Source: an uncultured Ruminococcus sp.
GTDB lineage: Bacteria; Bacillota; Clostridia; Oscillospirales; Ruminococcaceae
Assembly (NCBI GenBank): GCA_947175005.1
Contig: CAMWLD010000002.1
Coordinates: forward strand, 1 to 25,924
Length of the DNA stretch: 25,924 nt
Reading direction: 5' to 3'
The notes under the pieces are model-generated. The model was not told the DNA's origin. It did not search any database and saw nothing but the letters and a program-made list of their open reading frames with translations. This document shows, in pieces, positions 5,713 through 13,660 of the stretch. A program made the position numbers and the translations under genes. Numbering within the stretch: position 1 is the first letter of the stretch; the number at the start of each line of letters is the position of its first letter.

Positions 5713-6141
5713 ATGAGCGCTCCTCTTATGGGTACGTATAACCATGTTATGGACCCTAAGGGCAGAATGTCCTTTCCCACGAAGCTCCGCGAGCTGTTAG
5801 GGCCGGGCTTTGTGATAACTATCAGCCTGGAGGGGTGCCTGGTGGCATACTCCGCCGATGAATGGGAGAAATTTACCGAGAAGCTGGCGTCGCTTTCGGG
5901 GGCTAAGGCAAGGCAGGCTATAAGAAAGTTTTCCTCAAATGCGTTTATTCCCGAGGCGGACAAGCAGGGGAGAATACTCATTCCTCAAAATCTGCGGGAG
6001 CATGCGGGGCTTTCCCATGATGTGACTGTTATAGGTAACCTTAACCATGCGGAGATATGGGACACCGAGCGGTATGAGGAGGCTAACGCAAAGTTCAGTG
6101 ATGATGAGCTTACAGAGGCTCTGGACGAGCTGGCCTTCTAG
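5713..6141 (+). CDS. mraZ: Transcriptional regulator MraZ
   Basis: MraZ is the DNA-binding repressor that opens most dcw clusters. The 142-residue protein consists of two SpoVT/AbrB-like halves, each with the diagnostic DxxxR motif: D14-P-K-G-R18 and D83-K-Q-G-R87. The family assembles into rings that contact several DNA boxes at once. The frame remains open upstream to 5644. ATG 5713 is preferred because AGGAAAGG lies at 5695-5702 and the resulting length fits the family, while the longer form would add an unrelated 23-residue basic tail. Rings of this protein would fit the phased GTGGT boxes just upstream (5591-5631), implying autorepression. rsmH follows after a 74-bp gap holding a heptad-repeat copy. 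Confidence 0.95.
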   Translation: MSAPLMGTYNHVMDPKGRMSFPTKLRELLGPGFVITISLEGCLVAYSADEWEKFTEKLASLSGAKARQAIRKFSSNAFIPEADKQGRILIPQNLREHAGLSHDVTVIGNLNHAEIWDTERYEEANAKFSDDELTEALDELAF

Positions 6142-6171
6142 AAGCTGGAGATTAGAGGCTAGAGGCTGGAA
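6142..6171 (-). repeat. Heptad-repeat cluster (degenerate)
   Basis: AAGCTGGAGATTAGAGGCT, AGAGGCTGGAA follow the mraZ stop codon. The minus strand reads AGCCTCTAGCCTCTAAT, ending in the CCTCTAAT seen at several other copies. Confidence 0.5.
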
Positions 6172-6215
6172 TTGCAAAATGCTTTAAAGATTTTACGCCT
6201 ATGGGGGGAGCTTAA

Positions 6216-7139
6216 ATGGAATTTGAGCACGTTTCCGTGCTGCTGAATGAGTGCTTGGAGGGGCTTGATATTGACCCCTGCGGCATTTATATTGACGGCA
6301 CCTGCGGCGGCGGGGGACATTCCTTTGAAATTGCAAAGAGGCTCAAAACAGGCAGGCTTATAGGCATTGACCGCGACCCGGACGCTGTAAAGGCGGCGGG
6401 GGAGCGATTGGCGGATCTGCCTGCGGAGGTTGTAAAAGGGAATTACGACTGCATGGGCGATATTGCAAGGGGAATGGGGATAGAAGAGGTGGACGGCATA
6501 CTGCTTGATCTGGGAGTTTCCTCTTATCAGCTGGACAATGCCGAAAGGGGATTCAGCTACCACAATGAGGGTATGCTGGATATGAGAATGTCCAAGGAGG
6601 GCGTAAGCGCCCGTGATATTGTGAACGACAGCCCCAAGGGGGAAATTACCCGCATATTATATGAATACGGCGAGGAAAAATTTGCTCCGAGGATTGCAGA
6701 AAATATTATAAAGCACAGGGAGGAAAAGCCCATAGAGACCACCACAGAGCTAGCGGAGATAGTAAAAGAGGCTGTTCCCGCAAAGTTCAGGCGGGAGAAA
6801 AATCCCTGCAAGAAAACCTTTCAGGCGCTGCGGATAGCGGTGAACGGGGAGTTTGAGCATTTGGACAGAGCGCTGGACGAGGCTTTTGAGCTGCTTAAAG
6901 TCGGCGGCAGGCTTTGCGTGATAACATTCCACTCGCTGGAGGACAGAATGGTAAAGCAAAGGTTTGCGGAATGGTGCAAGGGCTGCACGTGTCCGCCCGA
7001 TTTTCCGGTATGCGTTTGCGGCAACACCCCGAGGGCGAAACTCATAAACCGCAAGCCCATTGAAGCGGGCGAGGAAGAGCTTGCAAGGAACAACCGCAGC
7101 AGAAGCGCAAAGCTGCGTATCATTGAAAGGCTCAGATAG
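6216..7139 (+). CDS. rsmH: 16S rRNA (cytosine(1402)-N(4))-methyltransferase
   Basis: RsmH (formerly MraW) uses S-adenosylmethionine to methylate N4 of C1402 in the 16S rRNA decoding centre. The 307-residue length is normal. Visible family marks are the SAM-binding loop GTCGGGGHS (28-36), IDRDPDAVK at 51-59, LDLGVSS at 97-103, the GFSYHNEGMLDMRM segment and the late FHSLEDRMVK motif, followed by a Cys-rich CKGCTCPP region. ATG 6216 lies 5 bases after GGGGGGAG (6203-6210). It is in its standard place between mraZ and ftsL. Confidence 0.97.
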   Translation: MEFEHVSVLLNECLEGLDIDPCGIYIDGTCGGGGHSFEIAKRLKTGRLIGIDRDPDAVKAAGERLADLPAEVVKGNYDCMGDIARGMGIEEVDGILLDLGVSSYQLDNAERGFSYHNEGMLDMRMSKEGVSARDIVNDSPKGEITRILYEYGEEKFAPRIAENIIKHREEKPIETTTELAEIVKEAVPAKFRREKNPCKKTFQALRIAVNGEFEHLDRALDEAFELLKVGGRLCVITFHSLEDRMVKQRFAEWCKGCTCPPDFPVCVCGNTPRAKLINRKPIEAGEEELARNNRSRSAKLRIIERLR

Positions 7140-7423
7140 ATCAAAGGGCAGTGCAATGGTGCGGCGGTGTGGCGGTGCAGCAATGTATAAATCAAGGTCA
7201 CAATTAAAATTAATTATAAATTATAAAGTTCCGTCAGAAAAATCGGCGGAGGAAGTGCAGAGAGTACAGGCGGTTTTACAAGTAAACAGGATTTTGAAAG
7301 CGATCAAAATCTTGCCTCTTGCCTCTAACCTCTTGTCTCTAACAGGTGAGTGCGGAGCGGTTCGGAAAAGGGTTATATTCTGACCTCTTACTTCTAACCT
7401 CTGACCTCTAAAAGGATGGTGTA
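7140..7423 (+). other. rsmH-ftsL spacer with AT-rich and heptad repeats
   Basis: This 284-bp gap shows no convincing gene. It holds a purine/GT-rich start, an AT-rich block at about 7203-7230 (AATTAAAATTAATTATAAAT) and two pyrimidine-type heptad clusters at 7311-7342 (CTTGCCTCTTGCCTCTAACC...) and 7381-7411 (CCTCTTACTTCTAACCTC...). The second ends directly in the ftsL ribosome binding site, AAAAGGATGG. I see no terminator, so rsmH and ftsL are probably co-transcribed. Confidence 0.6.
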
Positions 7424-7912
7424 ATGATCATGGCTGAAAGAAATACAAATCTTGCTTATGATATTTCCAGATATGAAAAATACGAAAGGATCGAAGCAGT
7501 GAAAAAGGCGCCTGCCATAAAAACCGAACGGGCGGCAAAGGCTTCGCTGACCCCCATTACCATGGCTTCGCTGACGATGATCGTGGGAATAGGGCTTATG
7601 CTGACTTTGTTTGTAACGTCAAAGGCGGATATTGCGGCGGTCCATGCGGATATTGTGGCGGCTCAGGCGGAGGTCCAGGAGCTTCAGCAGGAAAACAACC
7701 GCATGAAAACCGAGCTGGAGCAGAAAAGCTCTCAAAAAGCCGTTGAGACCTATGCGGAGGAAATTTTGGGAATGCAGAAGCTGGAAAGATCCCAGATAGA
7801 ATATGTAAGCCTTGAAAGCGGCAATATGGTGGAAATTTCCGAAAAGAACGAGACCGTTGCCACTAAGGTCAAAAATTTCTTTGACAAGGTTTTGGAATAC
7901 ATAGGCATTTAA
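7424..7912 (+). CDS. ftsL: FtsL-like cell division protein
   Basis: A 162-residue bitopic division protein in the usual position between rsmH and the division transpeptidase. A basic cytoplasmic N-terminus (about 44 residues) is followed by one membrane helix at about 45-65 and a heptad-patterned coiled coil at about 70-105 (IVAAQAEVQELQQENNRMKTE). Then comes YAEEILGMQKLERSQIEYV, a C-terminal signature shared by FtsL and DivIC. In the divisome such a protein bridges FtsQ/DivIB and FtsW-PBP. Sequence similarity within this family is low, so the call rests mainly on topology and gene order. The start at 7424 follows AAAAGGA; an in-frame ATG at 7430 is an alternative. Confidence 0.85.
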   Translation: MIMAERNTNLAYDISRYEKYERIEAVKKAPAIKTERAAKASLTPITMASLTMIVGIGLMLTLFVTSKADIAAVHADIVAAQAEVQELQQENNRMKTELEQKSSQKAVETYAEEILGMQKLERSQIEYVSLESGNMVEISEKNETVATKVKNFFDKVLEYIGI

Positions 7913-8023
7913 GATAATAAAAATATAGAAAGAGTTTATAAAAAAAGCAAAAGAATCAGGAGAATATAAGCAGGAAAAAGCCTAAAGATGAAAATAGGCA
8001 AGGAGCAGGAAAAAAGGGGTTGA

Positions 8024-8112
8024 ACTTCTTGCTTCTTGCCTCTAATTATCTTGCCTCTAATAGGGAAAAGAACTCATAATTCTTGCTTCTTGCCTCTTGC
8101 TTCCTGCCTCTA
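8024..8112 (+). repeat. Two heptad-repeat clusters before the division transpeptidase
   Basis: The 218-bp ftsL-spoVD gap contains clusters at 8024-8060 (CTTCTTGCTTCTTGCCTCTAA, TTGCCTCTAA) and 8081-8112. The second is the most regular array seen: TTCTTGC, TTCTTGC, CTCTTGC, TTCCTGC, CTCTAA. It runs into the AAGGAG ribosome binding site at 8114-8119. The rest of the gap (7913-8020) is A-rich with no gene. Confidence 0.7.
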
Positions 8113-8130
8113 AAAGGAGTTGTATAGATC

Positions 8131-10431
8131 ATGCCTTCATATCAGCCTACAAAGCTTATGAAAAACAGGCTAAGCATTTATGTTGCTTTTGCGCTGTTTG
8201 CTTTTACGGTTTATGTTATTGTGAATTTATTCAGGACGAGCGTCAAGGAACATGACAGGTATGCTGCCATGGCTAATGACAATCAGTTTACAAGCACCAC
8301 TGTGGAGGCTGCAAGAGGGACTATTTATGACGCAAACGGCGTTACCCTTGCCCAGTCCGCCACGGTGTACAATATTATTATATCTCCTGCCGCCATTACA
8401 AAGCTGGACAGCGATGAGATGGACGACGACGAAAAGGAGCGGCAGATAAAGACCTGCGCCCGCATTATCAGCGAGGAAACGGGCTGCGATGAAAACAAGA
8501 TACTGAATGCCTTTGAAAACAAGGAAACAAGGGGCAAGCAGTGGTTCAAATGCGCTTCACGGGTAGACAAGCAGATACTGACCAATATTACCACAAGAGC
8601 CTCGGAGGACGGTCTGGCGGGAAATCTCATTTTCAGCGAGGAGGACACTAAGAGAGTATACCCAAACAACGATCTGGCGGCGGCGGTGATAGGGTTCACC
8701 AATTACGACGGCGACGGCGTTTACGGGGTGGAGGCTTATTACAACGACTATCTGGCGGGAGTGGACGGAAAGATAATTTCCGCTACGGACGCTCAAGGCA
8801 ATGAAATGCCCTACAAGAACGACAAGAATTTTGCGGCGCAGAACGGCAATTCCCTGTACCTTACCATTGATTCGACGCTTCAGTATTACATGGAGAGGGA
8901 ACTCCAGAAGTGCGTTGAGGAAAATAATGTGGACAACCGTGCCTGCGGGATAATCCTTAATGCAAAGACGGGGGCGGTGCTGGCAATGGCCACATACCCC
9001 GGCTTTGACCTTAACGACAGAAACAGCATTTATGCTCCAAAGGACAGGAATGCGCTGGCGAAATTTGCGGAGGAACACGGCGACGGAGAGGAATACGAGG
9101 AAGAATACGCCAAATACCGCGAGCAGCAATGGAAAAACAAGGCTATTACGGAGATATATGAGCCGGGTTCGGTATTTAAGGTTATAACGGGGTCGGCGTC
9201 GCTGGAGGAAAAGGTGGTTTCTTTGCAGAGCACCTTTGCCTGCAATCACTCCATAACCGTTGCGGACAGAACTATAAACTGCTGGACGGCGGGAGACCAC
9301 GGCACACAGGATTTTACCGTTGCCATGACCAACTCCTGCAACCCTGCGTTCATTCAGATAGGGCAGCGGCTGGGGATCGACAAATTCAGTGAATATGTAA
9401 GAGGCTACGGCTTTTACGAGATCACGGGAATAGACCTGCCGGGCGAAACGGCGGGAATAGTTTACAGGGCGGACGATATGGGCATAGTGGAGCTGGCGGC
9501 CTGCTCCTTCGGGCAGTCCAACACCATTACTCCCATTCAGATGATAACCGCCTATGCGGCTGTTATCAATGGCGGATATCTTTTAAAGCCTTATGTTGTG
9601 GGAAAGATCGTTGACCCCAACGGAAATGTGGTAAAGACCAATGAGCGCATGGTGCGCAGGCAGGTCATCTCCGACGAGACCTCGGCGCAGATGAGGCAGG
9701 TATTGGAGACGGTGGTAAACAACAAGGGCGGTTCAAACGCTTACATAAAGGGCTACAGGATAGGCGGCAAATCGGGAACTTCGGAGAAGATCGCAAAAAA
9801 CAATGCGGCAGGGGAGTCGATATACTATGTATCCTCCTATGTGGGCTTTGCGCCTGCGGACGACCCCGAAATTATAATGCTGGTAATGGTCGACGAGCCC
9901 CAGGGGCGCGACAAGAACGGCTCTCATGTTTATTATGGCAGCATGGTGGCGGCGCCTGTGGTATCGGCGGTACTGAAAGATGCTCTGCCGTATCTTGGGT
10001 ATTATCCCGAATATACGGACGAGGAGCTGCGTGCGCTTGATGTAAATGTGCCCAATGTGGAGGGGCGGGATGTGGACGCGGCTGTGGGGACTATAGAGAG
10101 TATGGAGCTTCAGGCCTATAAAGTAGGCTCGGGGGGACAGGTCATAAAGCAAGTGCCCTCGGGTACGGCTTCCATTCCCCGAAACGGAAAGATCATTCTT
10201 TACACGGAAGAGAATTACACTCCGGAAACTACCACGGTGCCCGATGTTCTGGGGTACAGTCTGTCGGATGTGAATTACCTGCTCACTTCTGCCAATATTA
10301 ACTTTAAGGCAGGGGACGGCGCTACCGACCGCGCAGGCGCTGTGGCTGCCACTCAGAATTACGCTCCGGGAAGCGTTGTTGAAGTGGGTACGGTAGTTGA
10401 GGTCACGTTTATGGTGCGTGATGAGGGATAG
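8131..10431 (+). CDS. Division-specific peptidoglycan transpeptidase with PASTA domains (FtsI/PBP2B/SpoVD type)
   Basis: A class B penicillin-binding protein of 766 residues that crosslinks septal peptidoglycan. It has a membrane anchor at about 14-32, a PBP-dimer domain at about 55-225 (AARGTIYDANGVTLAQS) and a transpeptidase domain at about 255-620. All three active-site motifs are intact: S347-V-F-K350 (nucleophile), S402-C-N404 and K547-S-G-T550. Two C-terminal PASTA domains start at about residues 640 (VPNVEG) and 706 (VPDVLG), as in Gram-positive PBP2B/PBP2x; SpoVD of Bacillus carries one. Whether it serves vegetative division, sporulation or both is not decidable; as the only such gene in the cluster, a division role is likely. 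Start: AAGGAG 8114-8119, 11 bases before ATG. Its partner glycosyltransferase FtsW is encoded three genes downstream. Confidence 0.95.
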   Translation: MPSYQPTKLMKNRLSIYVAFALFAFTVYVIVNLFRTSVKEHDRYAAMANDNQFTSTTVEAARGTIYDANGVTLAQSATVYNIIISPAAITKLDSDEMDDDEKERQIKTCARIISEETGCDENKILNAFENKETRGKQWFKCASRVDKQILTNITTRASEDGLAGNLIFSEEDTKRVYPNNDLAAAVIGFTNYDGDGVYGVEAYYNDYLAGVDGKIISATDAQGNEMPYKNDKNFAAQNGNSLYLTIDSTLQYYMERELQKCVEENNVDNRACGIILNAKTGAVLAMATYPGFDLNDRNSIYAPKDRNALAKFAEEHGDGEEYEEEYAKYREQQWKNKAITEIYEPGSVFKVITGSASLEEKVVSLQSTFACNHSITVADRTINCWTAGDHGTQDFTVAMTNSCNPAFIQIGQRLGIDKFSEYVRGYGFYEITGIDLPGETAGIVYRADDMGIVELAACSFGQSNTITPIQMITAYAAVINGGYLLKPYVVGKIVDPNGNVVKTNERMVRRQVISDETSAQMRQVLETVVNNKGGSNAYIKGYRIGGKSGTSEKIAKNNAAGESIYYVSSYVGFAPADDPEIIMLVMVDEPQGRDKNGSHVYYGSMVAAPVVSAVLKDALPYLGYYPEYTDEELRALDVNVPNVEGRDVDAAVGTIESMELQAYKVGSGGQVIKQVPSGTASIPRNGKIILYTEENYTPETTTVPDVLGYSLSDVNYLLTSANINFKAGDGATDRAGAVAATQNYAPGSVVEVGTVVEVTFMVRDEG

Positions 10432-10466
10432 GATAATTAATAATTAGTAATTAATAATGAATTGGC
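10432..10466. repeat. AT-rich TTAATAATTA repeat tract
   Basis: A short TAATTAATAATTAGTAATTA-type tract directly after the transpeptidase stop codon. It resembles AT-rich dispersed repeats; a weaker AT-rich block occurs at 7203-7230. No function can be assigned. Confidence 0.4.
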
Positions 10467-10545
10467 GATGTTGTGAATTTTGGGCAATGTCGGTGAAATT
10501 GCAACTGCAACAAAAAATTGCCGGAGAATAGGGGAGAAGCGGTTT

Positions 10546-10573
10546 TCTTGCTTCCTGCCTCTTGCCTCTTGCA
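10546..10573 (+). repeat. Heptad-repeat cluster before murE-murF
   Basis: TTCTTGC, TTCCTGC, CTCTTGC, CTCTTGC form four nearly perfect heptads ending two bases before the AAGGAG ribosome binding site (10575-10580) of murE-murF. Confidence 0.7.
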
Positions 10574-10590
10574 GAAGGAGCTTATAATTT

Positions 10591-13482
10591 ATGGATCGTG
10601 TTAAGGATTTAAGCGCGCTGCTTAGTGATGTGACGGCGACGGACAAGGGCGAGAGCTTTATTTACAAAGGAAAAAATGTGAAGATCACGGGGATAACCGA
10701 CGACACAAGAGAGGTAAAGCCCGGGAATATTTTCATTTGCGTTAAGGGTAACTCCTTTGACGGGCATGAGGCTGCTGCGGATATGTTAAAGGCGGGGGCG
10801 GCTGTTGTTGTGGTGAGCCATGACCTTGGTTTAAAGGACAGGCAGATAATTGTCAAGGACACCCGCAAATTCTACGGTCTGCTGACGGCGGCTTGGTTCG
10901 ATCACCCCGAAAAAAAGCTCATTTTAGTGGGTATCACGGGAACTAACGGCAAGACCACAATGGCGACCATGATACACCATGTGCTGACCCATGCGGGGGC
11001 TATGGCGGGGCTTATAGGCACGGCGCAGACACTTATAGGCAAAGAGCCTGTAGTCCGTGATGAGAACACGCCCACAACGCCGAGAGTTTTCGAGCTGTAT
11101 GAGCTGTTTGAGAATATGGTCAAAAAAGGGTGCAGGTACTGTGTTATGGAGGTTTCCTCCTTTGCTCTCGATCAGCACAGGACGGGGCCTGCGATATTTA
11201 CCTGCGGCGTTTTCACCAACCTTACCCAGGATCATCTTGATTATCACGGGACTATGGAAAATTACTACAATGCCAAAAAGAGGCTGTTTGAGGGGTACTG
11301 CAAATTAGCGTTCATAAACACGGACGATCCTTTCGGGCAGCGGCTTTTCACGGAGATAAAGTGCTCTAAATTTTCCTACGGTATCACGGGGAAGAGCAAC
11401 ATTTATGCAAGCTTTATAAGATATGCGGACGGGGTTCAGAAGTTCTATTTCTGCTACCCCGGAAAGAGCATTGAAATGAGCCTTAATATGATGGGCAGCT
11501 ACAATGTTTCAAACGCTGTGGCGGCGGTTGGCGTGCTCACTCAGCTTAAAGTGCCTATGCAGAAGATATTTGACGCTGCGGCAAGCTTTGAGGGTGTAAG
11601 GGGACGGTGCGAGCTTATCCCCACTCACAGGAATTTCTTTATTGTATGCGATTATGCTCACTCTCCCGACGCACTGGAGAATATGCTTTCCTCCATTAAG
11701 GAAAACACAGAGGGGCGGCTTATCACCCTTTTCGGCTGCGGCGGAAACAGGGACAGGACAAAACGTCCTCTTATGGCAAAGGCGGCGGCGAAATATTCCG
11801 ATTACCTTATTGTGACCTCGGACAATCCGAGGAATGAAGAACCTGAGGCGATAATTGACGATATCGAGGCGGGGCTTGAGGGTGTGAACATTCCTCATGA
11901 CCGCATTGCGGACAGGCGCTCCGCCATTTTCCACGGAGTCAGGATAGCACGCAAGGGCGATGTGCTTGTGCTGGCGGGCAAGGGACATGAGGATTATCAG
12001 ATACTGAAGGACAATGTGCATATCCACTTTGATGAGCGTGAGATAGTGGCGGACGCTTTAAAGGCGCTGGAGGACAGCGTGCCTGCAATTGACAGGGAGC
12101 TTTTCTCGGGAATGGGCTTGGAAGAAATACGTGTGGCGGTAGGGGGGACGTTCTCCGCTGTTCACGGAGTTAAAACGGTAGTCAATGCGGGGGCGGTAAG
12201 CAGCGACACGAGAAGTCTTACTCCCGGAAGCTTGTTTATAGCTTTCAAGGGGGACAAATTCGACGGGCATGATTATGTGGAAGCGGCGATACAAAAGGGT
12301 GCTGTGGCTGCTGTCACGAGCCGCCCCGTGGGAAGCTGTCCGTGCATTGTGGTAAAGGACACGAGAGATGCTATTCTCAAAATAGCCGCTCATTACCGCA
12401 ATAAATTTACTCCCAAGCTTATCGGCATAACGGGCAGTGTGGGGAAAACCACCACAAAGGAAATGACCGCTCTTGCGGTATCCTCCCATTACAACACTCT
12501 TAAAACAGACGGAAACAAGAATAACGAGATAGGTATGTCCTTTTCCCTGTTGGGACTGACGCCCTCTCACAAGGCGGCAGTCATTGAAATGGGTATGAAC
12601 CATTTCGGGGAGATAGAAAGGCTGTCAAAGGCGGCAAGACCCAGCGTTTGCGTGATAACAAATATCGGGTGGTCTCATGCGGAGAATTTAGGCAGCAGGG
12701 AAAATATTCTCAAAGCGAAGTTAGAGATACTGGCGGGGGCGGAGGCGAATGCGCCGCTGATAATATGCGGTGATGACGATATGCTGCTCCCCTTGAAAAA
12801 GACGGTTACGGACAGACCCGTTATAACCTGCGGAATGCTGAACAAACAGTGCGATTACACTGCGGAGGATATAGTGCAGGACGGGGAGATACTGAAATTT
12901 ACGGTAATAAAGAACGGTCAGCCTTTAGGAAAAGTTCAGATTCCCTGTGTGGGACAGCATTATGTAAATGACGCTCTTATTGCACTGGCGGCGGCCGAGG
13001 CTGTTCACTGCGACTTTAGCGAGGCGGCTGCGGCTTTGGCAGGCTATGAAGCCTGCGGTCTGCGGCAGCACACGGAAGAGGTGGACGGCAAGACCCTGAT
13101 AATTGACTGCTACAATGCTGCTCCCATTTCCATGAAAGCGGCTATAGATGTGCTTTGCGATACTCCTGTGGGGGCGGGTGGCAAGCGTATAGCTGTTCTT
13201 GGGGATATGCTGGAGCTTGGCACACGTTCTCCGGAGTTACATGAGGAGATAGGGGAGTATGCGGCGGTAAAGGGTGTTGACATTGTGATAGCTTTCGGGC
13301 AGTATGCCCAGTTTATTGCCAAAAAGGCCGAAGAAATGGGCGTAGTCTGCTGCAAGGCTAAAACAAAGGAAGAAGCGGTGAATTACCTTAATTTCAAGGC
13401 GGCAAGCGGAGATGTTCTGCTGTTTAAGGCAAGCAGGGGAGTGCATCTGGAGGAAGTTATCAAGGAAGCTTTTGGAGTCTGA
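10591..13482 (+). CDS. Fused MurE-MurF: meso-DAP-adding ligase and D-Ala-D-Ala-adding ligase
   Basis: One uninterrupted 963-residue frame encodes two consecutive cytoplasmic Mur ligases. Residues ~1-490 are MurE: an N-terminal UDP-binding domain (TDDTREVKPGNIFICVKG), P-loop GITGTNGKTT at 114-123, and D411-N-P-R414, the motif that selects meso-diaminopimelate rather than lysine. Residues ~495-963 are MurF: SSDTRSLTPGSLFIAFKG, a second P-loop GITGSVGKTTTK at 612-623, the family sequence DGNKNNEIG, and a C-terminal ligase domain. It would add meso-DAP and then D-Ala-D-Ala to UDP-MurNAc-dipeptide, giving UDP-MurNAc-pentapeptide for MraY. Each half has about the full length of the separate enzymes, with a linker of only a few residues at 489-495, so this is a fusion and not a truncation. 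Start: AAGGAG at 10575-10580. Both ATP sites look intact. Confidence 0.95.
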   Translation: MDRVKDLSALLSDVTATDKGESFIYKGKNVKITGITDDTREVKPGNIFICVKGNSFDGHEAAADMLKAGAAVVVVSHDLGLKDRQIIVKDTRKFYGLLTAAWFDHPEKKLILVGITGTNGKTTMATMIHHVLTHAGAMAGLIGTAQTLIGKEPVVRDENTPTTPRVFELYELFENMVKKGCRYCVMEVSSFALDQHRTGPAIFTCGVFTNLTQDHLDYHGTMENYYNAKKRLFEGYCKLAFINTDDPFGQRLFTEIKCSKFSYGITGKSNIYASFIRYADGVQKFYFCYPGKSIEMSLNMMGSYNVSNAVAAVGVLTQLKVPMQKIFDAAASFEGVRGRCELIPTHRNFFIVCDYAHSPDALENMLSSIKENTEGRLITLFGCGGNRDRTKRPLMAKAAAKYSDYLIVTSDNPRNEEPEAIIDDIEAGLEGVNIPHDRIADRRSAIFHGVRIARKGDVLVLAGKGHEDYQILKDNVHIHFDEREIVADALKALEDSVPAIDRELFSGMGLEEIRVAVGGTFSAVHGVKTVVNAGAVSSDTRSLTPGSLFIAFKGDKFDGHDYVEAAIQKGAVAAVTSRPVGSCPCIVVKDTRDAILKIAAHYRNKFTPKLIGITGSVGKTTTKEMTALAVSSHYNTLKTDGNKNNEIGMSFSLLGLTPSHKAAVIEMGMNHFGEIERLSKAARPSVCVITNIGWSHAENLGSRENILKAKLEILAGAEANAPLIICGDDDMLLPLKKTVTDRPVITCGMLNKQCDYTAEDIVQDGEILKFTVIKNGQPLGKVQIPCVGQHYVNDALIALAAAEAVHCDFSEAAAALAGYEACGLRQHTEEVDGKTLIIDCYNAAPISMKAAIDVLCDTPVGAGGKRIAVLGDMLELGTRSPELHEEIGEYAAVKGVDIVIAFGQYAQFIAKKAEEMGVVCCKAKTKEEAVNYLNFKAASGDVLLFKASRGVHLEEVIKEAFGV

Positions 13483-13488
13483 GCGGTC

Positions 13489-13512
13489 GGAAGCAAGAGG
13501 CAGGAAGCAGGA
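13489..13512 (-). repeat. Heptad-repeat cluster after murE-murF
   Basis: GGAAGCAAGAGGCAGGAAGC then AGGA, a purine-type copy 7 bases after the stop codon. It is almost perfectly complementary to the pyrimidine-type copies upstream of murE-murF and spoVD. Confidence 0.65.
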
Positions 13513-13616
13513 TTTTTCTGAGTGGGAATTTGTTTGCTGCTTCGGTATTTTGACAATTTATTCGGCGCTGTGGTCTTATAATTAATAAAAAAGAAAGGTA
13601 ACGGATATAGAGGGGT

Positions 13617-13636
13617 GCAGGAGCATAAATTCCTGC
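13617..13636 (+). promoter_or_regulatory. Hairpin sequestering AGGAG upstream of mraY
   Basis: GCAGGA (13617-13622) pairs with TCCTGC (13631-13636) across an 8-base loop. It contains the only good AGGAG in the leader and overlaps a heptad remnant (TTCCTGCCTC, 13630-13639). It is 37 bases from the mraY ATG, too far to be a normal ribosome binding site. Confidence 0.35.
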
Positions 13637-13660
13637 CTCTCGGAATATCTTGCTTTAATT

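Noticed and set aside
7060..7383. 107-residue plus-strand frame at the rsmH end
   Set aside because: It overlaps the last 80 bases of rsmH in another frame, then reads through repeat-rich spacer DNA; no RBS and no protein-like pattern.
8024..8112. CRISPR-like array
   Set aside because: The repeat unit is only 7 bases, there are no unique spacers of constant length, and no cas genes are present. It belongs to the dispersed heptad-repeat family.
8557..9300. 247-residue open frame on the minus strand
   Set aside because: It is antisense to the transpeptidase domain of the division PBP. The length is explained by codon bias of the sense gene; there are no recognisable domains.
13550..13582. Promoter for mraY (TTGACA ... 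TATAAT)
   Set aside because: Both hexamers are excellent but 21 bases apart, which is outside the functional range for sigma-A, and no extended -10 is present. A weak promoter cannot be excluded.
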